Source: Mycolicibacterium novocastrense (GTDB lineage Bacteria > Actinomycetota > Actinomycetes > Mycobacteriales > Mycobacteriaceae). Taken from it: a stretch of DNA of 64,000 nt. The notes under the pieces were generated by a model that worked only from the letters and a program-made list of their open reading frames with translations, ran no database searches and was not told the origin of the DNA. The stretch lies in the NCBI RefSeq assembly GCF_001570485.1, contig NZ_BCTA01000069.1, forward strand, positions 62,001 through 126,000, given 5' to 3'. Each line of letters opens with the position of its first letter. The first letter of the stretch is position 1. Shown piece after piece: positions 17,343 to 25,164 of the stretch. Made by a program: the position numbers and the translations under genes.

Positions 17343-17348
17343 TAGGCT
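17343..17348 (+). promoter_or_regulatory. -10 box of the IclR gene (leaderless)
   Basis: TAGGCT followed by six bases and the GTG start at 17355. This spacing places the transcript start at or next to the start codon, a frequent arrangement in mycobacteria. No clear -35 is seen. Confidence 0.5.
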
Positions 17349-17354
17349 GCTGAC

Positions 17355-18266
17355 GTGCCCAGCACCGAGCCTTCCGGCCGCGCATCACCCCCGACCGATC
17401 GCGTGGTGCGCGTCCTGGACTACCTCGCGGACCGTCCCGCCGAGCGTTTCGGTGTATCGGAGCTGGCCCGCCGCGTGGCACTGAGCAAGCCGACCTGCCT
17501 GGGCATCGTCACCTCGCTGTGCGATGCGGGATATCTGGTGCGCGATCCGACCGACAAGACCTACCGGCTGGGCCCGTCGCTGATCACGCTCGGGCACCGG
17601 GCCCAGGAGGCGTTGCGCGTCAGCCCGGCCGTCAGGGAGGAACTGCGTCGGCTCTCGACGCGGTTCGGTGTCACCGCGGCGCTCTCGGGCGTGGTCGACG
17701 ACCGGATCACGGTGCTGGACCTCGTGGCGCCCGCCGGCGCGCGGCCCGGCGTCGAGGTCGGCCAGAGCTATCCGTTCGCCCCTCCGGTGGGCCTGATGTT
17801 CGTGCTCTGGGACGACGAGGCCGAGCGCGATTGGTTGGCCAAGGAGCCGACGCTTCCACTGCGCGCCGACACCGAGCGGTTGCACCGGGTGATCGCCGAA
17901 TGCCGGGCCGATGGGTACCTGGTCGAGAGGCTGACGCCCGGCGGGCGACGGCTGTATTCGTTGATGGCGGGGATGTCGACACAATTGCCCGACGAGTTGC
18001 GCGCACTGCTCGGGGAACTGGTCTCCGACATCGGCGAACGGGTTTACCTGCGCGACGAGAACGACAGTGGCCGCAAACGTCATGACATCAGCGTGATCTC
18101 GGCGCCGGTGTATGACCACTACCAGCGACAGATCATGGTTGCCTCGATGCACATCGGGAAAGCGTTGACCGACAACGAGATCACCGAACGCGCGCGGGCA
18201 TTGGTCGCGACCGCCGACACGGTAACCCAGCAGCTAGGTGGCGTGAAGCGTCGCGGTACCACTTAG
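17355..18266 (+). CDS. IclR-family transcriptional regulator
   Basis: 303 residues. N-terminal winged helix-turn-helix (about 16-75, FGVSELARRVALSKPTCLGIV) and C-terminal effector-binding IclR domain (about 90-260). The GTG start is supported by the -10 box just upstream. It is divergent from the KstR-controlled Rv3531c-like operon, with only 84 bases between the starts, so it could add a second layer of control there. In M. tuberculosis this position leads to PPE61/PPE62. Ligand and targets unknown. Confidence 0.83.
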   Translation: MPSTEPSGRASPPTDRVVRVLDYLADRPAERFGVSELARRVALSKPTCLGIVTSLCDAGYLVRDPTDKTYRLGPSLITLGHRAQEALRVSPAVREELRRLSTRFGVTAALSGVVDDRITVLDLVAPAGARPGVEVGQSYPFAPPVGLMFVLWDDEAERDWLAKEPTLPLRADTERLHRVIAECRADGYLVERLTPGGRRLYSLMAGMSTQLPDELRALLGELVSDIGERVYLRDENDSGRKRHDISVISAPVYDHYQRQIMVASMHIGKALTDNEITERARALVATADTVTQQLGGVKRRGTT

Positions 18267-18437
18267 AACAGCAAACATACTTTTTGAGTTCACGTGTTTT
18301 GCCACCCGAGCCGGGGGTACCCAGATTCCGTCTGGGGGTCTTCAAGCCGCACCGGTCGCACCGGTCGGGGCGGTTACGAACAACAAGTCGATGTAGCGCC
18401 GTGACTTCGGCGCCATCACCGAACAAGGAGTTCAACC

Positions 18438-18869
18438 GTGGAGATCAAGAAACTTGCAGCTACTACCGCAATGGCGGGTGCGCTCGGTTTGTCGGCATTC
18501 GCATTGGGTAGCGGGCTCGCGCAAGCCGACCCGGGGCCGAAGTGGCCGAACATCCCTGGTCCGCCGAATCCGCCCGGGCCGGTCGTCTCGAACTGGGTAC
18601 CGGGCGATCCCCCGGGGCACAATCCGTTCGGCCCGCCCGGACAGGTGAAGAAGGACCCCACGATAGGCGTGGTTCCGAACCCGTTCTACGGCGTTCCCCC
18701 GGGCCACTGGGATGACCCGGCACGTCTCGGGATCCCGGAGTTCTGGCTGCCTGATCCTGAATTGCGGCCGGATTTTCCCGACCTTGAGCCCCTCAAGGTC
18801 GAGTGGAACGCTGAGGCGAACGCATTCGGCGTGACGTTGGAAAACGGCGTGTTCATCGCTTACCGATGA
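18438..18869 (+). CDS. Small exported Pro/Gly-rich protein
   Basis: 143 residues. The signal peptide has a basic start (MEIKK), a hydrophobic core and probable cleavage after GLAQA. The mature part begins very Pro/Gly-rich (WPNIPGPPNPPGP) and ends in a short possible beta domain. No transmembrane helix, Cys or known motif is visible. GTG start, AAGGAG eight bases upstream. It is followed by a strong hairpin, so it is probably monocistronic. Function unknown. Confidence 0.75.
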   Translation: MEIKKLAATTAMAGALGLSAFALGSGLAQADPGPKWPNIPGPPNPPGPVVSNWVPGDPPGHNPFGPPGQVKKDPTIGVVPNPFYGVPPGHWDDPARLGIPEFWLPDPELRPDFPDLEPLKVEWNAEANAFGVTLENGVFIAYR

Positions 18870-18889
18870 CGCGTTGAACCTCCACACCG

Positions 18890-18919
18890 CAGCCGCCCTG
18901 CCCGATGGCAGGGCGGCTG
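18890..18919 (+). terminator. Strong hairpin after the exported Pro/Gly-rich protein gene
   Basis: Thirteen-base perfect stem CAGCCGCCCTGCC / GGCAGGGCGGCTG with a CGAT loop, 20 bases after the stop codon. A Rho-independent type hairpin lacking a long U-tract. Confidence 0.75.
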
Positions 18920-19002
18920 TGCTGATTCGGTGACTTCAGGGGCACTTCCGGAATACCTCTTGAACGCTACGCTGACCTGGTGAAAGTCGGCGGAGCGACC
19001 TC

Positions 19003-19782
19003 GTGACCGGGATGCCGGAATTCGGCATCCTGGGTCCGCTCGTTGTCACTGTCGACGGCGGACAACCGGTTGATCTCGGCGGTCCGAAGCAGCGGGAACT
19101 GCTCGCCATGCTGTTGCTGCACCCAAATCGGTGCCTCCCGGCGGACCGCATCGCCGACGCAATCTGGTGTGGCGCACCTCCTGCGAGCGCGAACGGCACG
19201 TTGCGGGCTCACGTGTCGCGCCTTCGATCGCACCTGGTGGCGGCGGGAGCCCACGATGTGCTGGTCACTCAGAGGGCAGGCTATGGAATCTTCCTGAGCC
19301 GCAACCAGATCGACAGCGTCCGGTTCGAGGACATGCTGGCCCTGGGACACGAAGCATTGCGAGCCGGTGACGCTGAACGCGCCGCGGGAATTCTGGGCGA
19401 GGCGCTGAGCCTGTGGCGCGGAGACGTGCTCGAGGACCTTGAGGAACCCGAATTCGCCACCGTCGAAACGGCGCGCCTTGATGAACTTCGGTTGATTGCA
19501 ACGGAACACCGCATCGACGCCGATCTCATGCTCGGCAGGCACCATGCCGTCATCACCGAACTCGAACGGTTGACGGCTGCCCATCCCTATCGAGAACAGT
19601 TGCACTGCATGCTCATGCTCGCACTGTACCGGTCGGGAAGGCAGGCCGACGCGCTCGCGGTCGGCCCGTCGGTGCGTGGGCGCCTGGCCGACGAACTCGG
19701 CGTCGACCCCGGTGCACGAAGGCCATACAGGACAGGATCAAGAGCAAGCAGATCGACGATAAGCAAGCTAGCGAGGAATTGA
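19003..19782 (+). CDS. SARP/AfsR-type regulator with BTAD domain, C-terminus apparently frameshifted
   Basis: 259 residues. OmpR-like winged helix DNA-binding domain (about 5-95, with DLGGPKQRELLAMLLLHPNR) and bacterial transcriptional activation domain (about 100-240). Up to DELGVDPG it follows the SARP pattern; after that the frame gives a Ser/Arg-rich tail. The frame beginning at 19713 instead reads TKAIQDRIKSKQID, which resembles the expected C-terminal helix of a BTAD. A single-base indel near 19711-19713 would explain it. GTG start with GGAG seven bases upstream. It may be a decaying gene or a sequence error. Confidence 0.65.
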   Translation: MTGMPEFGILGPLVVTVDGGQPVDLGGPKQRELLAMLLLHPNRCLPADRIADAIWCGAPPASANGTLRAHVSRLRSHLVAAGAHDVLVTQRAGYGIFLSRNQIDSVRFEDMLALGHEALRAGDAERAAGILGEALSLWRGDVLEDLEEPEFATVETARLDELRLIATEHRIDADLMLGRHHAVITELERLTAAHPYREQLHCMLMLALYRSGRQADALAVGPSVRGRLADELGVDPGARRPYRTGSRASRSTISKLARN

Positions 19783-20008
19783 GATTCTGCTGCGACATGT
19801 CCGGCGGGGTCTGGTCGAGCGATGCGAACGGAGCCCACTGCGCCGCACCGCACCCACGGCCCAGACCGCGCCCAAGAGTCCCGGCGAAGTCGTCCAGGCG
19901 CCGAGCGCTGGAACGGCCGATCCGGGCCAGAATCCCGAGCGCACCGGTGGCGGCACGTTCGAAGCGGTACCGATCGGCCCGGGCGGACCCGTCCTCTACA
20001 ACCCGTAG
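19783..20008 (+). pseudogene. Remnant reading frame after the SARP gene
   Basis: In the third frame an open stretch without a start codon ends at TAG 20006-20008. It reads as a Pro/Gly-rich tail (for example TGGGTFEAVPIGPGGPVLYN) like the end of a mycobacterial protein. The hairpin at 20014 directly follows its stop, as expected for a real gene end. It is probably the displaced C-terminus of the SARP gene after two frame changes, or the end of another lost gene. Confidence 0.4.
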
Positions 20009-20013
20009 ACGCA

Positions 20014-20047
20014 CTTGTGGCGCCGGCTCATAGGCCGGCGCCACAAG
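20014..20047. terminator. Hairpin between the SARP remnant and the haemophore-like gene
   Basis: Fourteen-base perfect stem CTTGTGGCGCCGGC / GCCGGCGCCACAAG with a six-base loop, located between converging reading frames; it probably serves both. Confidence 0.75.
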
Positions 20048-20059
20048 GTCGTTCAGGGG

Positions 20060-20473
20060 TTACGCGTCAGTCAACGCAGCCGAGATCGGCGTCGGAGTCA
20101 CTTCGACACCACACTGGCTCGAAATCTCGGTGACCGGTTGGTTGATCGCCTTCAGCTCGGACTCAACCTGCGGGTTCTGCGCGAAGTAGGCGCGGAAGTC
20201 CTGCGTGGCCTGGTCCTGCGGCTTCGTGGCGATCTCCGTCAGCGCCTCGTTGGCCTCGGGGTTCGAAGCGAGATAGGTGCTCGTCGATGCCGACACCGTG
20301 CTCGAGGTGTTGGCGATCGCGCTCACGCTGCAGGTGTTGTCCTGCGTCGGCGCCGGAGCCGGCTGCGCGTTGGCAACCGGTGCCACGATCGCGGCGGAAC
20401 CGAAAGCAAGCAGGCCGCCGGCGAACATTCCGTACAGGCCGCGTCGAACGGTCGTTGCGGACAGGTTCATCAA
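20060..20473 (-). CDS. Haemophore-like exported haem-binding family protein
   Basis: 137 residues. Signal peptide with Arg-containing start (MNLSATTVRRGLYG) and probable cleavage after ANAQ or ANA. The mature part is a helical domain with two cysteines (NTCSVS, SSQCGV) at its ends and the pattern TYLASNPEANEAL / FRAYFAQNPQVESEL, typical of the mycobacterial haemophore-related family (Rv0203-like). Haem binding is a family inference; several members have not been tested. Monocistronic. Confidence 0.75.
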   Translation of the reverse strand: MMNLSATTVRRGLYGMFAGGLLAFGSAAIVAPVANAQPAPAPTQDNTCSVSAIANTSSTVSASTSTYLASNPEANEALTEIATKPQDQATQDFRAYFAQNPQVESELKAINQPVTEISSQCGVEVTPTPISAALTDA

Positions 20474-20685
20474 ATCACTCCTTTGGTCTGCGACCCGGTG
20501 GCCGCTCCGTAAGGCGTAACCGGCCCGGGGGGCGGGCTAAACAGCGCCAGTACAAACCCCGTTTTTCGGGTGTCGGCAAGCCCAGCGCTCGCTAACGGGT
20601 TGATCGCACGCAGGTGGTGCGTGAAATCAACCTCTCAAGCACCCGGAGCCGCCACACGAGCCGATGGTCGTGCGCAAAGAACCCG

Positions 20686-22764
20686 TCAGCTCACGCTGGC
20701 CAGCGCAAACGGCAGTACCGCCGGCGCGCCCGCCGCCCTGACCAGCCGCGACGCCATCGTCAACGTCCACCCCGTATCGGTGACGTCGTCGACGAGCAAC
20801 ACCGGTCCGGCCGCCGCCGACAAATCCGGGATTTCCCACGCACCGTTTAGCGCGGCCACGCGGTACGCCGAATTCGCGGCGGTCACCGACCTGCGCCCAG
20901 GCGCGTACCGAAGCACACCCAGGTCGGTCAGTCGACCGAGCCGGGCGAGTGCCCGCGCCAGCGACGTGATCAACAGCGGATGCGTGTCCGAGTCGAGCGC
21001 CATCACCGCGGTGGGGCGTGTCTCCCAATTCCACGCCGCCAGCACCTGCACGGCGGCCTGCACCACGTCGTCGGACGCCTCCGCATCCGGTTCGTCGAGC
21101 AGCCGCCGCAGCCGAGCGCCCCAGCCAAGATCGGTCAACCGTCCGATCGCTCGACCGGGTTCTGGACCGTCGGTGATCTTGCCCTTGAGGTCCAACCCGA
21201 GAACGCTCAGCCCCGACGGCCACTGTTTGCGCGGTGTCAGTTCGACCCCGGGCCGCATGAGCCGCGTGCGGGTGTCCTCAACGGCGGCGGCATCGACGGT
21301 GGCGTCATAGCGCGAACCCGTGCAGTTGTCGCAACGTCCGCACCGATCCCCCTCGGCCAGTTCGGGGTCGTCGAGCTGCGCGCGCAGGAACGCCATCCGG
21401 CAGCGGTCGGTCGCTTGATAGTCGAGCATCGCCTGCTGCTCACGTTTGCGCGCCTCGTCGAGATTGCGATAGCGGGCCTCGTCGTACACCCACTCTCGAC
21501 CCGTTCCGATCCAGCCGCCCTTCACCCGCCGCACCGCGCCATCGACATCGAGCACCTTCAGCACCATCTCCAGTCGCGTCCGGTTGAGGTCGACCATCGG
21601 CTCCAACGCGGCCGTCGACTGCGGTCGTTCCGAATCCAGAGCACGAATCACATTGCGCACCATCGCCTCCGACGGGAACGCCACCGATGAAAAGTAACGC
21701 CAGACATCCTGATCCTCGCGGCCCGGCAGCAGGATCACCTCCGCGCTGGGCGTCGACCGGCCGGCGCGGCCCACCTGCTGGTAGTACGCGATCGGCGAAG
21801 ACGGTGCGCCGACGTGCACGACGAACCCGAGGTCGGGCTTGTCGAATCCCATACCGAGCGCCGAGGTCGCGATCAGCGCCTTGACCCGGTTGGCCAGCAG
21901 GTCGGCCTCCAGTTGTTCGCGTTCGGCGGCTTCGGTCGAACCGGTGTACGCCGCCACCGGATGCCCCTGTTCGCGCAGCAGCGTCGCGATGTCGTGCGCC
22001 TGCGCGACGGTCAACGTGTACACGATCCCCGAGCCGGGCAACGAATTCAACTGCGCGGCAAGCCAAGCCGCGCGTTGCGCGGGATTGCCGGCCTTGACCA
22101 CCGAGAGCCGCAACGACTCGCGGTCCAGTCCGCCCCGCAGCACCAGGGTGTCGCCGCCGCCGACGCCCAACTGCGCGGCCACGTCGTCGACCACTCGGTC
22201 GTTGGCTGTGGCGGTGGTTGCCAGCACCGGGATATCGGCGCCGAGTTCGGCGATCAGCGTGCGAATCCGTCGGTAGTCGGGCCGGAAGTCGTGGCCCCAA
22301 TCGGACACACAGTGCGCCTCGTCGACGACCACCAAACCGGCGTCGTGCGCCAGTGCGGGCAGCACGGAGTCGCGAAAGTCGGGGTTGTTCAACCGCTCTG
22401 GGCTGACCAAAAGCACGTCGAGTTCACCGGTCCGTACCCGCTCGTGGATGTCGTCCCACTCGGCGACGTTGCTGGAGTTGATGGTCGCGGCGTGCACACC
22501 GGCCCGGTCGGCGGCGGCCACCTGGTTGCGCATCAGCGCCAACAACGGCGACACGATCACCGTCGGTCCCTGCCCTTCGGCGCGCAACAGCTTGGCCGCG
22601 ATGAAGTAGACCGCCGACTTTCCCCACCCTGTGCGCTGCACGACGAGCGCACGGCGACGGTGCACCACCAACGCTTCGATCGCGCTCCACTGGTCGTCAC
22701 GCAACAAGGCCTGCGGACCGGCCAACTGCTCGAGGATCTTCTGGGCCTGCGCGCGGTTGGTCAC
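20686..22764 (-). CDS. RecQ-type ATP-dependent DNA helicase with C-terminal phosphoribosyltransferase-like domain
   Basis: 692 residues from GTG at 22764. Helicase motif I RTGWGKS (44-50), motif II DEAH (148-151) within the RecQ-typical VVDEAHCVSDWGHDFRPDY, motif VI YYQQVGRAGR, and a RecQ zinc-binding region (CRMAF...CGRCDNC). The last 40 residues contain VLLVDDVTDTGWTLT, the PRPP-binding loop of phosphoribosyltransferases, preceded by about 150 residues that could complete that fold. 3'-5' helicase acting in repair/recombination is expected; the role of the C-terminal domain is unknown. The frame is open further upstream, but GTG 22764 matches the helicase N-terminus. Confidence 0.85.
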   Translation of the reverse strand: MTNRAQAQKILEQLAGPQALLRDDQWSAIEALVVHRRRALVVQRTGWGKSAVYFIAAKLLRAEGQGPTVIVSPLLALMRNQVAAADRAGVHAATINSSNVAEWDDIHERVRTGELDVLLVSPERLNNPDFRDSVLPALAHDAGLVVVDEAHCVSDWGHDFRPDYRRIRTLIAELGADIPVLATTATANDRVVDDVAAQLGVGGGDTLVLRGGLDRESLRLSVVKAGNPAQRAAWLAAQLNSLPGSGIVYTLTVAQAHDIATLLREQGHPVAAYTGSTEAAEREQLEADLLANRVKALIATSALGMGFDKPDLGFVVHVGAPSSPIAYYQQVGRAGRSTPSAEVILLPGREDQDVWRYFSSVAFPSEAMVRNVIRALDSERPQSTAALEPMVDLNRTRLEMVLKVLDVDGAVRRVKGGWIGTGREWVYDEARYRNLDEARKREQQAMLDYQATDRCRMAFLRAQLDDPELAEGDRCGRCDNCTGSRYDATVDAAAVEDTRTRLMRPGVELTPRKQWPSGLSVLGLDLKGKITDGPEPGRAIGRLTDLGWGARLRRLLDEPDAEASDDVVQAAVQVLAAWNWETRPTAVMALDSDTHPLLITSLARALARLGRLTDLGVLRYAPGRRSVTAANSAYRVAALNGAWEIPDLSAAAGPVLLVDDVTDTGWTLTMASRLVRAAGAPAVLPFALASVS

Positions 22765-22869
22765 CGCTTCATCGTGCCCCGCGACTCCGACAACGCCCGA
22801 ACGTGTGAGCAGGGTTACATCGGGCTTTAAAGGGTACGCGACTGACGTGTGCATGAATCGAGAACGGGT

Positions 22870-23160
22870 GTGACGATGGTCCTGTATAGGTACCGCTGCG
22901 AACATGGTTGCGGCACAACGCAAGAAGCGTATCCAATGCACCGCTGTCCGGACGTCGTCGAATGCCCTGAATGTCGCGGCGAGGCTCACAAGATGATCTC
23001 GTCCCCGCACTTGGGCCGTAGCGGCGCCGCGATGGACCTACAGGATGCGACGCGCGCCACGGCCGACCGACCCGACGTCGTCACCGCGCCGCCGCCACCT
23101 GCGACCCGTCGCCGACCAACGAGCACCGACCCGCGACACCGTGCGCTGCCCCGACCCTGA
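22870..23160 (+). CDS. FmdB-like zinc-ribbon protein
   Basis: 96 residues. N-terminal zinc ribbon of FmdB type: YRYRCEHGCGTTQE then CPECRGEA, with four cysteines placed to bind zinc, followed by a disordered Pro/Thr/Arg-rich tail. FmdB proteins occur next to formamidase genes and were proposed as regulators. It ends ten bases before the formamidase gene, so they form an operon. The start may be GTG 22870 or ATG 22876. Confidence 0.72.
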   Translation: MTMVLYRYRCEHGCGTTQEAYPMHRCPDVVECPECRGEAHKMISSPHLGRSGAAMDLQDATRATADRPDVVTAPPPPATRRRPTSTDPRHRALPRP

Positions 23161-23170
23161 AGGTGATCCC

Positions 23171-24424
23171 ATGCCCGAACTGATCTTTCCGCTCGACTCC
23201 ACCAAGAGGTTCCCCGACCAGCAGATAGTCGGGCACAACCGCTGGCATCCCGACATCCCCGCGGCGGTCACGGTCAAGCCGGGCGACTCGTTCCGGGTGC
23301 ACTGCCGGGAATGGTTCGACGGCGACATCCACAACGACGACTCCGCGGAAGACATCCTCAACGCTCCGATGTCCAAGGTGCATGCGTTGTCGGGACCGAT
23401 CGCGGTGGAAGGCGTCCGCCCCGGCGACCTGCTCATCGTGGACATCCTCGACGTCGGACCCCTCCCGCAAGAAGACTCCGGACCCCTGGCCGGGCAAGGC
23501 TGGGGATACACCGGAATCTTCGCCAAGAGCAACGGCGGCAGCTTCCTGGTCGACCAGTTCCCCGACGCCTACAAGGCGGTCTGGGACTTCTCCGGCGAGA
23601 AGGCGACCTCCCGCCACATTCCCGGGGTCGAGTTCACCGGCATCACCCACCCCGGGCTGATGGGGACCGCGCCGTCGACGGAACTGCTCGGCAACTGGAA
23701 CTCTCGCGAGGCCGCGCTGATCGCAACCGACCCGGATCGCGAGCCGCCGCTCGCGCTGCCGCCGGAGCCCAAAGACGCCATCCTCGGCACCCTCACCGGC
23801 GACGCGTTCGACAAGGTCGCCGCCGAGGGGGCTCGCACCGCGCCGCCACGCGAGAACGGCGGCAACATGGACATCAAGAACCTGACCAGGGGCAGCCGGG
23901 TCTTCTACCCGGTGTTCGTCGACGGCGCCAACCTGTCGGTGGGCGACCTGCACTTCTCCCAGGGCGACGGCGAGATCACCTTCTGCGGAGCCATCGAGAT
24001 GGGCGGTTTCATCGACCTGCACGTCGACGTGATCTCCGGCGGGATGGAGACCTACGGGGTCAACGAGCATCCGATCTTCATCCCCGGCAACACCCAGCCG
24101 CAGTACTCCGAATGGCTGACGTTCTCGGGCACCTCGGTCACCCTCGACGGCGAACAACGGTATCTCGATTCGCAGCTCGCCTACCAACGCGCCTGCCTAC
24201 ACGCGATCCACTACCTGACGAAGTTCGGCTACAGCCCCGAGCAGGCGTACCTGCTGCTCGGTGCCGCCCCCATCGAAGGAAGGTTCTCCGGCGTCGTGGA
24301 CATCCCGAATTCCTGTGCGACGGTGTACCTCCCGACGGCGATCTTCGACATTCCGATCGCCCCGACTGCGGGCAAGCCGGCGCAGATCGACCCCGGAATC
24401 GGCGCCCCGCGCGCTGCGGCGTAG
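23171..24424 (+). CDS. fmdA: Acetamidase/formamidase
   Basis: 417 residues, the usual length of the FmdA/AmdA family. It hydrolyses short aliphatic amides to ammonia and carboxylate. Family segments are present: HNRWHPDIPAAVTVKPGDSF, the HALSGPIAVEGVRPGDLLIV region, GNMDIKNLTRGSR and VNEHPIFIPGN. ATG at 23171 with AAGGTGAT upstream. It is paired with the FmdB-like gene and followed by a 21-base inverted repeat. Not part of the sterol set; nitrogen acquisition is the likely role. Confidence 0.9.
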   Translation: MPELIFPLDSTKRFPDQQIVGHNRWHPDIPAAVTVKPGDSFRVHCREWFDGDIHNDDSAEDILNAPMSKVHALSGPIAVEGVRPGDLLIVDILDVGPLPQEDSGPLAGQGWGYTGIFAKSNGGSFLVDQFPDAYKAVWDFSGEKATSRHIPGVEFTGITHPGLMGTAPSTELLGNWNSREAALIATDPDREPPLALPPEPKDAILGTLTGDAFDKVAAEGARTAPPRENGGNMDIKNLTRGSRVFYPVFVDGANLSVGDLHFSQGDGEITFCGAIEMGGFIDLHVDVISGGMETYGVNEHPIFIPGNTQPQYSEWLTFSGTSVTLDGEQRYLDSQLAYQRACLHAIHYLTKFGYSPEQAYLLLGAAPIEGRFSGVVDIPNSCATVYLPTAIFDIPIAPTAGKPAQIDPGIGAPRAAA

Positions 24425-24431
24425 GACTCGC

Positions 24432-24489
24432 CGAACGTGGGTTACCCGCACGCCAAATCGCGATCAGACGTGCGGGTAACCCACGTTCG
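24432..24489. repeat. Perfect 21-base inverted repeat between fmdA and dedA
   Basis: Arms at 24432-24452 and 24469-24489 are exact reverse complements (core GAACGTGGGTTACCCGCAC), with a 16-base spacer. It starts seven bases after the formamidase stop, so a terminator role is likely. The precision and length also suit a dispersed intergenic repeat. Confidence 0.75.
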
Positions 24490-24510
24490 CGCCAACCGGG
24501 GGGCGGCACC

Positions 24511-25152
24511 TTGACCGCGACCGTGGCCGCCGACGCAGCACCAAGCGTCGAAGGTGTGACGGGGTGGGCTGTGTCGTTGATGGACCGCCTCGGTGGCGTC
24601 GGCGCAGGCGCAGTCATCGCAGCGGAGAACATCTTCCCCCCACTGCCCAGCGAGATCATCCTGCCGCTGGCAGGTCTATCTGCGGCGCGCGGTGAGATGT
24701 CGCTGGCAGAAGCCATCGTGGGGACGACGGTGGGTTCCGTGGTGGGCGCGATCGTGCTGTATCTGGTGGGTGCCCGCCTCGGACGCGACCGCGTGCACCG
24801 GATGGTCGCGCGACTACCGTTCTTCTCCGCCGACGACCTTGCGAAGAGCGAGGCATGGTTTCGTCGCTACGGATCCGCGGCGGTGTTGATCGGGCGGATG
24901 ATCCCTGTCGTCCGCAGCCTGGTCTCGGTTCCCGCCGGGATCTACCGCATGCCATTCGTCCGTTTCATCGCACTCACGACGGCGGGCAGCGCGGTATGGA
25001 ACAGCCTGCTGGTGGTGGCCGGCTTCAAGTTGGGCAACAACTGGGAAGCCGTGTCGACGTGGACATCGCGCTACCAGTACGCGGTCCTGGCCGTAGCGGC
25101 CGTCCTGCTCGCGGTGTGGCTGGCACGGAAGGTGCGTAGCCGAGCCGGCTAG
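24511..25152 (+). CDS. DedA-family membrane protein
   Basis: 213 residues from TTG 24511 (GTG 24523 is an alternative). Polytopic protein of the DedA/SNARE-associated family: amphipathic ENIFPPLPSEIILPLAGL near residues 37-54, and the conserved basic motif FRRYGSAAVLIGRMIPVVR around 110-130, then two C-terminal hydrophobic helices. Family members help flip or recycle lipid carriers across the membrane. Convergent with hsaF, 12 bases apart. Confidence 0.8.
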   Translation: MTATVAADAAPSVEGVTGWAVSLMDRLGGVGAGAVIAAENIFPPLPSEIILPLAGLSAARGEMSLAEAIVGTTVGSVVGAIVLYLVGARLGRDRVHRMVARLPFFSADDLAKSEAWFRRYGSAAVLIGRMIPVVRSLVSVPAGIYRMPFVRFIALTTAGSAVWNSLLVVAGFKLGNNWEAVSTWTSRYQYAVLAVAAVLLAVWLARKVRSRAG

Positions 25153-25164
25153 ATCAAGCCGCCG

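Noticed and set aside
18267..18437. Possible short gene or RNA between the IclR gene and the exported Pro/Gly-rich protein gene
   Set aside because: Only short GC-rich repeats (CCGCACCGGTCGCACCGGTCG) are visible; no start, frame or stable RNA-like structure I can support.
24432..24489. Insertion-sequence ends
   Set aside because: The inverted repeat has only 16 bases between its arms and no duplication around it, so it is a hairpin, not an element.
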